DNA from: Dehalococcoidia bacterium
Lineage (GTDB): Bacteria; Chloroflexota; Dehalococcoidia; SAR202; UBA11138
DNA length: 11,750 bases
Assembly (NCBI GenBank): GCA_012270625.1
Contig: JAAXHZ010000131.1
Span: 1 to 11,750 of the forward strand
Reading direction: 5' to 3'
Numbering within the stretch: position 1 is the stretch's first letter; each line of letters opens with the position of its first letter. Of this stretch, positions 5,818 through 11,750 are shown piece after piece. The position numbers and the translations under genes were made by a program. The notes under the pieces were generated by a model. That model had not been told where the DNA came from. It ran no database searches and saw nothing but the letters and a program-made list of their open reading frames with translations.

Positions 5818-8800
5818 ATGGCGCTCATCTCGAGGCTGATTACCGCGTGGCCACAGGTTGCCCGCCGAACGCTCGCCAACTGGCGACTCATGTCCACGGT
5901 GATAGTCGGCGTGCTGCTCGCTTCGGCCATCATGGCCGGAACGGTCATCTACTTCGATGCGCTCAGGGAGCTCGCTCTCAAGAACTCTCTCGGCGCTCTC
6001 AGCGTCAACGATACCAACATCGCGCTCAAGTCCGATCGCGGTCCCACTACCTACGCTGAGCGGGACAAGGTCGTGGCAGAGACTGAGCGTGAGATCGCTG
6101 ATCGGGTCTCCTGGATGCTCAGGGACAAGACAACCGGCGTAAAGACGGCCACATTCTTCCTCTCAGAAGTCGGACACGAGGCAGCAGCAGATACTGACAA
6201 CCCTCGCGCTTTCTTTGGACACCTGCCGAGGTTGTTTGACCATGTCACGTTGCAGCCCGGAGGTCGCGCGCCGGGGGATGGGTACGTCAATTCCCCTGGT
6301 GGTATGCCGACGGTCGAGGCTGTCGTGCCGCTGGAAGCCGCAAACGATCTCGGAGTGGGAGTCGGGGACCGTCTGGCCGCGGTGCCGTACTGGTCGGACT
6401 CTTCACCGTTCATCCACGTCGTGATCACCGGGACGTTCACTCGTGACCAGCCCGACAACGAGTTCTGGTACCTGGACGACAAGATATTCCAGGCCGCGAC
6501 CGCCAGGAGCTTCCAGACGCTGCCCTTCTACCTCACTGAGAGGGCGTACTACGAGGCGCTGGGTGACACCTTCAGGCAGCTCGACAGCGTTTACAGCTGG
6601 CTTCTGATGGTGGACACCAGCAAGATGAACGCCAGGAACGCGACCTTTGCGCGAAGGTCCATCACCTCGATGGAAGATAGACTCTCCACGAACCTTTTCA
6701 GCTACCGACAGATTACGGAGCTCGACGACGCCCTGTTCCGGTACGACGTCAGGCTGTTCTTTTCCAAGCTGCCGATGTTCGTGATCCTCATACTGATCTC
6801 GGTAGTCATTCTCTACTACGTAGTCACGCTGTCTTCGCTGGTGGTGGAGCAGCAGCGGGGTGAGATCGTCCTGCTGAAGAGTCGCGGGTCTAGCGCAGCC
6901 CAGGTGCTCTCAGTGTACATACTCGAGGGTATCACGATAGCGCTCCTGGCGATCGTGGTCGCCCCGCCACTCGCCGCCGCGGTGATAAGTCTGCTTGGGA
7001 TCACGCCCGCGTTCTCCGATCTCAGCGGCGGAGATTTGCTGTCCGTATCCATCTCCCCCGGCGCCTACATGATGAGCGGACTTGGGGGCCTTCTCAGCTT
7101 CGCCGCGCTTATGGTGCCGGCAATCCAGGCATCGCGCATGAGCGTGACCACCTTCCGTCACCAGTCCGCGCGACCCTACACGCAGCCGTTCTACCAGCGC
7201 TACTACCTGGACGTTCTGCTCCTGATCATTGGAGCGCTCCTGTTGAGGCAGCTCTCTGAACAGGGGTCAGTCGTGGCCGTAGGAGTGTTCGGGGAGGTGG
7301 CCACCGACCAGCTTCTGTTGGCCGTGCCCGCGGTTGTATTGGTCGCCTCAGCGCTCGTGCTGCTCAGGCTGTTCCCGCTCTTCATGAGGGTTTCGAGCGC
7401 GCTGCTGTCGTCGTTCCTGTCCGCCGGACTGGTGCTCGGCATATGGCAGATGGCCCGGAATCCCACCCACTACGCTCGACTGTCGCTGATGCTGATCCTC
7501 ATGGCAGGACTGGGAATATTCGCGGCCAGCTTCGGCGGAACACTCCAGCGCAGCTTCTCAGAACGCGCGCTGTACTCGACCGGGACCGACGTGAGACTGG
7601 TGGGCGCGCTGTTGAATACCAGGGGCAGCACAGTCCCCATGCGCGAGTCTTACGAGAGTCTGCCCGCTGTGGAGGAGGTGAGTCTGGCGTTCCGTGGGTT
7701 CGGCTCGGACCTTTCCAAGCTGCTTGCCGACTCGTACACGATGTTTGCCGTCGAGGGTGAGAAGATCAAGGAGATGGGTTGGTTCAGGGACGACTTCTCG
7801 GAAGCTTCGATGGATTCGCTGCTGTCGTCGCTCCGGTCCGAGACTCTCCCGGTAGGTGTGGAGCTTCCATCAGACGCTAACGCTGTCGGCGTGACGGTAA
7901 AGCCGGACCGGCCTCACCCAAGCGTGGCGCTCGCTCTGAGGATGCGAGACTCCAACGGTCGCTACTTCACGTATGTGATGGGGCAGTTGGACGAACCGGG
8001 GTGGGTGACGATGGAGCAGCCTCTGAGCCGAACCAACGGACGCAGGTTCGCGGCTCTCCAACCGACTTCTCCCCTGACGATCGTCTCCCTTACGGTGTTC
8101 GAGACCAACGGGCGGAATCGTCTCAGGGCAGGTTCCATAGCAATAGACGAGATATTCGCTACTCGCCCCGGAGGTGGAATCCACGTTCTGGAGTCGTTTG
8201 ATTCCGTTTCCGAATGGACTGCGCTCGACGCGGTCCCAGAGTCGCAGTCCGACGTACTGAAGCCATCGGCCGACGGGCTGAACGGTACAGGAGGCTCGGC
8301 CGCGTTCATATGGGTGGAGGGGCGCCCGCTGGTCAGCCGCGGGATATTCCACGGCCCGCCGCTCGATCCGCTGCCTGTTCTGGCCACGAGCAGATTCCTG
8401 CGCGTCAACGAACATCGTATTGGTGAGACAATCGAAGTCTCAGCGCAGGGTCATCGTGTAGATGTGGCGCTCTCCGGTGTGATCGACTTCTTCCCCACAC
8501 TGGATGCGTTCAAGCGCTCATATCTGGTTGCCGACCTCGCCTCCGTAAGCGCCTATGCCAACCTGGAGGCAACCGGTGGTGAGCTCCGTCCCAACGAGGT
8601 ATGGATGACGACCAACGGGTCGGCGTCAGACCGGGCGCAGCTCATATCCCTGCTTGAGGGCAGCCAGCCGTTCCCGAGCAGGGAGGTACACGACCGCGTC
8701 CAGATACTGGCCGAATCTACTGTCGATCCGCTGGTAGAGGCCGGATGGCGCGCGCTGCTATTCGTAGCCTTCGCCGCCGTTCTGGTGTTGAGTGGCCTCG

Positions 8801-9168
8801 GATTCCTGGTCCATGCGTATGTCTCGTTCAAGAGCCGGGAGATTCAGTTCGCGCTGATGAGAACGGTCGGCTTCTCGATGAGACAGCTAAGCACACTCGT
8901 GCTGCTCGAACAGGTGCTGGTGATAGGCGCGGGTCTTGCGCTCGGGACCTGGATGGGTGGCAGGCTGGGCGCGACGATGATGCCGTTCCTCGGACACGAT
9001 GACCGGGGCACACGTGTGCTCCCACCGTTCGTCGTGGACATCAACTGGGGAACGCTCGTGATCACATACGTCGCGATGGGGCTGCTGTTTGCCGTTATCA
9101 TCGCAGGCGTCATCATTCTGGTACGCCGAATCTCGCTCCAGCGCATCCTGAGGCTCGGAGAGGTGTGA
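5818..9168 (+). CDS. Giant FtsX-family ABC transporter permease (second of a paralogous pair)
   Basis: A 1116-residue paralogue of the preceding permease. It has an N-terminal helix (near 24-42), a first outer domain to about 318, an FtsX core (near 319-440) with the coupling stretch QQRGEIVLLKSRGSSAAQVL, helices near 460-575, a second outer domain (about 580-970), and a C-terminal FtsX core (about 977-1105). Marks shared with its neighbour include IWQMARNP (near 541; IWRMARNP there), GGTLQRSFSERALY, FRDDFSE, VLESFDSVSEWTALD (near 790; beta-sandwich-like), DFFPTLD near 890 and RPNEVWM. It lacks the neighbour's extra helical block of about 110 residues. The two permeases probably form a heterodimer, or each pairs with its own ATPase, acting at the cytoplasmic membrane on an unknown outer substrate or partner. 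The start is ATG 5818 with GGAGG 7 nt upstream. The stop is followed by a 101-bp gap before the Fic gene. Confidence 0.88.
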   Translation: MALISRLITAWPQVARRTLANWRLMSTVIVGVLLASAIMAGTVIYFDALRELALKNSLGALSVNDTNIALKSDRGPTTYAERDKVVAETEREIADRVSWMLRDKTTGVKTATFFLSEVGHEAAADTDNPRAFFGHLPRLFDHVTLQPGGRAPGDGYVNSPGGMPTVEAVVPLEAANDLGVGVGDRLAAVPYWSDSSPFIHVVITGTFTRDQPDNEFWYLDDKIFQAATARSFQTLPFYLTERAYYEALGDTFRQLDSVYSWLLMVDTSKMNARNATFARRSITSMEDRLSTNLFSYRQITELDDALFRYDVRLFFSKLPMFVILILISVVILYYVVTLSSLVVEQQRGEIVLLKSRGSSAAQVLSVYILEGITIALLAIVVAPPLAAAVISLLGITPAFSDLSGGDLLSVSISPGAYMMSGLGGLLSFAALMVPAIQASRMSVTTFRHQSARPYTQPFYQRYYLDVLLLIIGALLLRQLSEQGSVVAVGVFGEVATDQLLLAVPAVVLVASALVLLRLFPLFMRVSSALLSSFLSAGLVLGIWQMARNPTHYARLSLMLILMAGLGIFAASFGGTLQRSFSERALYSTGTDVRLVGALLNTRGSTVPMRESYESLPAVEEVSLAFRGFGSDLSKLLADSYTMFAVEGEKIKEMGWFRDDFSEASMDSLLSSLRSETLPVGVELPSDANAVGVTVKPDRPHPSVALALRMRDSNGRYFTYVMGQLDEPGWVTMEQPLSRTNGRRFAALQPTSPLTIVSLTVFETNGRNRLRAGSIAIDEIFATRPGGGIHVLESFDSVSEWTALDAVPESQSDVLKPSADGLNGTGGSAAFIWVEGRPLVSRGIFHGPPLDPLPVLATSRFLRVNEHRIGETIEVSAQGHRVDVALSGVIDFFPTLDAFKRSYLVADLASVSAYANLEATGGELRPNEVWMTTNGSASDRAQLISLLEGSQPFPSREVHDRVQILAESTVDPLVEAGWRALLFVAFAAVLVLSGLGFLVHAYVSFKSREIQFALMRTVGFSMRQLSTLVLLEQVLVIGAGLALGTWMGGRLGATMMPFLGHDDRGTRVLPPFVVDINWGTLVITYVAMGLLFAVIIAGVIILVRRISLQRILRLGEV

Positions 9169-9175
9169 GAACACT

Positions 9176-9204
9176 GGACACCAATCGGGACATACTAACG
9201 GACA
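9176..9204. repeat. Three GGACA elements at 12-bp spacing upstream of the Fic gene
   Basis: GGACA starts at 9176, 9188 and 9200, an exact 12-bp period, ending 10 bp before the TATAAT at 9215. Regular spacing close to one helical turn, next to a -10 box, resembles an operator for a cooperatively binding regulator. The shared element is only 5 bp, so chance is possible. Confidence 0.35.
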
Positions 9205-9214
9205 AAATACGCGG

Positions 9215-9220
9215 TATAAT
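9215..9220 (+). promoter_or_regulatory. Possible -10 box for the Fic gene
   Basis: A perfect TATAAT lies 49 nt before the Fic start. No recognisable -35 box is found 16-19 bp upstream, so an activator might be needed, or the match may be chance. It would let Fic and the ATPase genes be expressed apart from the permeases. Confidence 0.35.
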
Positions 9221-9269
9221 CTGAGTAGTTCCCGTTCCGACCCGTAGTCAAGTATGTTCTTGGAGTCAA

Positions 9270-10433
9270 GTGAGTTACCGGACAACGCACCCCTGGATCA
9301 CTTTCGATCTGGACCTCAGACACGCTCCACCCAGGTTTTGGATGTTGCTTGGCGAAGCCTGTTCCAAGTGTGAGTACATTGCCGGTATCCCTCTGGCGCC
9401 CCAGACCTCAGAGCTGCTGCACCAGGTCTCTCTCGAAAGGGGAGCGCGCGCGACAACCGCCATCGAAGGCAATACTCTCACCGAAGAGGATGTGTCCAAG
9501 CTGGCACGCGGAGAGCTCAGATTGCCTCCATCCAAGGAGTATCTCGGCAGGGAGGTCCAGAACATTCTGGATGCGTGTAACGAGATGTTAAGCGTCTTGA
9601 GTCTCGAACATAGATTGCCTTTGGATGTCGATCGGCTCAAGGTCCTGAATGGCTACGTACTGCATGGGCTCCCATTGAACGACGATGTCGTGCCGGGTGA
9701 AATACGCACCCATGAAGTCGGAGTCGCCAGGTATAGGGGCGCTCCACCAAGAGACTGTGATTATCTTCTGGGTCGTCTGTGCGATTGGTTAAACCGCATG
9801 GAGATCGATCTGGGTCACTCGCCGCTGGCGCTTCCAATCATAAGAAGCATCGTGGCTCACCTTTACCTGGCATGGATACACCCCTTTGGAGACGGCAACG
9901 GACGCACTGCGAGGCTTGTAGAGTTTCAGATACTCATCGGCTCTGGCGTTCCCAGCCCGGCCGCGCACCTCCTTAGCAACCACTACAATGAGACCAGGTC
10001 AGAGTATTACCGGACACTTGACAGATCGTCCAGAGCTCGAAACGGCGTGATCGAGTTTCTCATGTACGCGCTGCAGGGCTTCGTGGACGGCCTTTCCGAC
10101 CAGCTTTTAGTAATCCGCAGGCAGATACTGCGAGACACCTGGACGAACTATGTCCACTCTCAGTTTCAAGACCGTAAGGGCTTTGCCAATTCCAGGCGCA
10201 GAAACCTCGTCCTCGATCTGTCTGAAGTCGATGGACCAGTGCCGAGCAGGAACATCCGAACATTGACGCCGAGGTTGGCTGAGGCATACCTTAACAGGAC
10301 GAGCAAGACCATCACACGCGATATCAACGTACTAAAGTCAATGGGCCTGGTCAGACAGACCAGGGATGGTATCGAACCAACCGTTGACATGATGCTGGCG
10401 TTCCCGCCAGTGACTGATCCGACATCGGAGTAA
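9270..10433 (+). CDS. Fic-domain protein with N-terminal inhibitory motif and C-terminal winged helix
   Basis: A 387-residue Fic protein. Fic enzymes mostly transfer AMP from ATP to hydroxyl side chains of target proteins. The catalytic motif HPFGDGNGRTAR starts at His204 and is complete (HPFx[D/E]GNGRxxR), so activity is expected. TTAIEGN (62-68) fits the inhibitory motif [S/T]xxxE[G/N], with Glu66 the residue that would block ATP placement; this makes it a class II, self-inhibited Fic that needs no separate antitoxin. The C-terminus (about 310-375) reads as a winged helix, with RTSKTITRDINVLKSMGLV as recognition helix and turn, a common layout in Fic proteins. The start is GTG with GGAG 4 nt upstream. 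The stop is 5 nt before the ATPase ATG, whose ribosome-binding site (10427-10430) is within the Fic coding sequence. GC looks lower than in the permeases (60 of 120 bases at 9541-9660, against 80 of 120 at 7321-7440), which may mean transfer. The target is unknown. Confidence 0.93.
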   Translation: MSYRTTHPWITFDLDLRHAPPRFWMLLGEACSKCEYIAGIPLAPQTSELLHQVSLERGARATTAIEGNTLTEEDVSKLARGELRLPPSKEYLGREVQNILDACNEMLSVLSLEHRLPLDVDRLKVLNGYVLHGLPLNDDVVPGEIRTHEVGVARYRGAPPRDCDYLLGRLCDWLNRMEIDLGHSPLALPIIRSIVAHLYLAWIHPFGDGNGRTARLVEFQILIGSGVPSPAAHLLSNHYNETRSEYYRTLDRSSRARNGVIEFLMYALQGFVDGLSDQLLVIRRQILRDTWTNYVHSQFQDRKGFANSRRRNLVLDLSEVDGPVPSRNIRTLTPRLAEAYLNRTSKTITRDINVLKSMGLVRQTRDGIEPTVDMMLAFPPVTDPTSE

Positions 10434-10438
10434 ACCGC

Positions 10439-11326
10439 ATGAACTATACAAACGACTCCCCCTACGTTTTCTGCCAGGACGTATTCAAGATCTACAAGAT
10501 CGCGGATCTCGAAGTGGTCGCTCTCAGGGGCCTCGACCTTGCCGTCGATGCGGGTGAAGTTGTCGCCATCGTCGGGGCGAGCGGCAGCGGCAAGAGCACT
10601 CTGCTCAACATACTGGCCGGGTACGACTCTCCGTCCGCCGGAGGCGTGATGGTGGGCGGCAAGGACCTGCTGCGGATGACAGCGCGAGAGGTCGAGGAGT
10701 ATCGCCGCGTAGATGTCGGCTTCATCTGGCAGCAGACCAGTCGCAACCTCTTCCCGTATCTCTCGACGCTCGAGAACGTGACACTTCCGATGATGCTCAC
10801 CAACACCCCCGGCTCAGAACGCAGGGAGAGAGCCGAGGAGCTGCTGGGCCTTGTGGGCCTCAGCCACCGGCTCGACCACACTCCGGAGAAGCTGTCGGGG
10901 GGAGAGCAGCAGCGCGTAGCGATCGCCGTTGCGCTTGCGAACCGACCTCCATTACTGCTCGCTGACGAGCCCACGGGCGAGCTCGATGATGCCACCGCTG
11001 CCGAGATTCTCGACCTGTTCGGGACGGTCAACGAGGAGATGGGCACTACCATTCTCATAGTCACCCATGACCCCGACATCGCCTACAAGGTGGGCCGCGT
11101 GGTGATGATACGCGACGGAAAGATGTCCACCGAGATCAGACGCAGGGTTACATACCAGCGAATCCGGGGAGACGTGGAAGCGGACCAGCCTCTTGAGGAG
11201 TTCGTCTTGGTGGACGGCAACGGGCGTGTCCAGATTCCAAGAGATCTACTCGACGAGCTGAACATCGGGGAGAAGGCGCGAGTCCAGGTCGAGGATGGCA
11301 GGGTCACGATCAGACCGGGCGAGTAG
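10439..11326 (+). CDS. MacB/LolD-type ABC ATPase with C-terminal AbrB-like domain
   Basis: A 295-residue ATPase with every ABC motif: Walker A GASGSGKST (46-54), Q-loop at Gln98/Gln99, signature LSGGEQQR (152-159), Walker B LLLADEP (172-178) with Glu177, D-loop near 183, and H-loop His210. The sequence best fits the MacB/LolD/FtsE group that drives FtsX-like permeases, so it should power the large permeases upstream. The nucleotide-binding part ends near residue 230, as in normal family members. The remaining 65 residues add a linker and a tail, FVLVDGNGRVQIPRDLLDEL to VTIRP (255-293), that reads as an AbrB/SpoVT/MazE swapped-hairpin domain, usually a dimeric DNA-binding fold. In an ATPase the tail may instead dimerise or sense state; this is inference. 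The start is ATG with GGAG 8 nt upstream, inside the Fic gene, so translation is probably coupled to Fic. Confidence 0.93.
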   Translation: MNYTNDSPYVFCQDVFKIYKIADLEVVALRGLDLAVDAGEVVAIVGASGSGKSTLLNILAGYDSPSAGGVMVGGKDLLRMTAREVEEYRRVDVGFIWQQTSRNLFPYLSTLENVTLPMMLTNTPGSERRERAEELLGLVGLSHRLDHTPEKLSGGEQQRVAIAVALANRPPLLLADEPTGELDDATAAEILDLFGTVNEEMGTTILIVTHDPDIAYKVGRVVMIRDGKMSTEIRRRVTYQRIRGDVEADQPLEEFVLVDGNGRVQIPRDLLDELNIGEKARVQVEDGRVTIRPGE

Positions 11327-11334
11327 CCAGCCCC

Positions 11335-11360
11335 GCGCGGTCGTCTTCACATCACCGCGC
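11335..11360 (+). repeat. Hairpin between the two ATPase genes
   Basis: GCGCGGT (11335-11341) pairs with ACCGCGC (11354-11360) around a 12-nt loop, in the 53-bp gap between the ATPases and 4 nt before the AGGAGA ribosome-binding site. There is no T tract, so it is more likely an mRNA stability or expression-ratio element than a terminator. Confidence 0.4.
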
Positions 11361-11379
11361 ACTTAGGAGATAGCGCCAG

Positions 11380-11750
11380 ATGAGCAGAGTTCTTCCGCTG
11401 ATTACCACAGTAGATCTGAGGAGAACCTACTTTCTCGGTTCAGAGCAGATCGATGCCCTGCGCGGCATCAACTTCAGCGTCATGCCGGGACAGTTCATCG
11501 CGGTCGTGGGACGCTCGGGATCGGGCAAGACTACGCTGCTCAACATCCTGGCGGGACTGGACAAGCCCACGTCGGGACAGGTGCTCTTCGAGAACAGGGA
11601 CATCGCTGAGATGGGCGAGCAAGACCTCACCGAGCTCCGTCGCCACAAGATAGGCTTCGTGTTCCAGTCGTTCGGACTGCTTCCGCTGCTGTCTGCGTTC
11701 GAGAACGTCGAGCTGCCCCTGCGTATCGCCGGAGTCCGCACCCGCGAAAG
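11380..11750 (+). CDS. Second MacB/LolD-type ABC ATPase, N-terminal part
   Basis: ATG 11380, with AGGAGA at 11365-11370, opens a frame that runs without a stop to the window edge (123 codons seen). It has Walker A GRSGSGKTT (44-52), the following LLNILAGLDKPTSG typical of the MacB/LolD/FtsE group, and a Q-loop FVFQSFGLLPLLSAFENVEL. The signature, Walker B and H-loop lie beyond the edge, as would any C-terminal tail. It resembles the preceding ATPase but is clearly distinct (for example GRSGSGKTT against GASGSGKST). Two ATPases after two permeases suggest a heterodimeric motor, or one ATPase for each permease. Confidence 0.92.
   Translation, partial: MSRVLPLITTVDLRRTYFLGSEQIDALRGINFSVMPGQFIAVVGRSGSGKTTLLNILAGLDKPTSGQVLFENRDIAEMGEQDLTELRRHKIGFVFQSFGLLPLLSAFENVELPLRIAGVRTRE

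Larger units (their letters stand above)
5768..5818 (+). other. Possible 16-codon ORF bridging the two permease genes
   Basis: ATG 5768 overlaps the stop of the first permease (TGATG). It opens a 16-codon frame, MTPLTCAALSCRLEGE, whose TGA (5816-5818) overlaps the ATG of the second permease in the same way. It has GGAGG at 5756-5760, 7 nt before its ATG. Because of the duplication it ends with the same RLEGE as the upstream permease. It may be the relic of the original second-permease start, and it could still pass ribosomes across the 50-bp gap. Confidence 0.35.
5750..5820 (+). repeat. 21-bp direct repeat at the junction of the two permease genes
   Basis: The sequence at 5750-5770 (last codons and stop of the first permease) is repeated at 5800-5820 (ribosome-binding site and start of the second permease) with one mismatch (C5762 against T5812), exactly 50 bp apart. 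Between the copies lie 29 bp (5771-5799) that include a hairpin. Removing one period would rejoin the genes with a TGATG stop-start overlap and keep the ribosome-binding site, so this looks like an insertion or duplication that copied the junction without breaking either gene. Confidence 0.75.

Noticed and set aside
7870..8415. A 181-codon open frame on the minus strand inside the second permease
   Set aside because: It is antisense to the conserved outer domain, has no recognisable family and atypical Arg/Ser-rich composition.
9163..9174. GTGT-GAGA-ACAC mini-hairpin at the end of the second permease as a terminator
   Set aside because: The stem is only 4 bp with no T tract, too weak to call.
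9254..9373. Small ATG frame overlapping the Fic start in another frame, considered as a separate antitoxin
   Set aside because: It ends after about 39 codons, has no antitoxin-like pattern and overlaps conserved Fic sequence. Fic carries its own inhibitory motif, so no separate antitoxin is needed.

Overview
The window looks like a piece of a moderately high-GC bacterial chromosome, most plausibly a Chloroflexota (Dehalococcoidia/SAR202-like) genome. The hints are a lipoprotein with a Val/Glu/Lys repeat right after its lipobox (common on Chloroflexota substrate-binding proteins), frequent TTG/GTG starts, a stand-alone Lrp/AsnC effector domain, and very large FtsX-type permeases. The taxonomic call is inference from style, not from a marker gene.

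Layout. Positions 1-149 (minus strand) hold the start of a secreted lipoprotein cut by the window edge. Positions 150-483 form a divergent intergenic region with one convincing sigma-70-type promoter on each strand. Next come a 79-residue Lrp/AsnC ligand-binding-domain protein (484-723), a GC-rich hairpin that may end its transcript, and an acyl-CoA dehydrogenase with a TTG start (835-1959). From about 2106 to the right edge lies one large plus-strand cluster: two giant paralogous FtsX-family ABC permeases (2106-5768 and 5818-9168), a Fic-domain protein (9270-10433), a MacB/LolD-type ATPase with an AbrB-like C-terminal tail (10439-11326), and a second ATPase of the same family cut by the window edge (11380-11750).

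How the genes work together. The two permeases share one plan: an N-terminal membrane segment, a periplasmic or extracellular domain, an FtsX core, more membrane helices, a large second extracytoplasmic domain with beta-sandwich-like sequence, and a C-terminal FtsX core. With the two ATPases they probably form one or two type VII (MacB/LolCDE/FtsEX-like) ABC complexes that transmit ATPase motion to large outer domains rather than importing a solute. The Fic gene sits between the permeases and the ATPases. The ribosome-binding site of the first ATPase lies inside the last Fic codons, so Fic and ATPase translation are likely coupled.

Most notable points: (1) a Fic enzyme embedded in a large mechanotransmission-type ABC cluster; (2) an ABC ATPase fused to an AbrB/SpoVT-like domain; (3) a 21-bp direct repeat with a small hairpin module at the permease-permease junction, related to a hairpin just before the acyl-CoA dehydrogenase and differing from it by a compensatory base-pair swap; (4) three GGACA elements at exact 12-bp spacing just upstream of a TATAAT box before the Fic gene. 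No tRNA, rRNA, CRISPR array or insertion sequence was seen.
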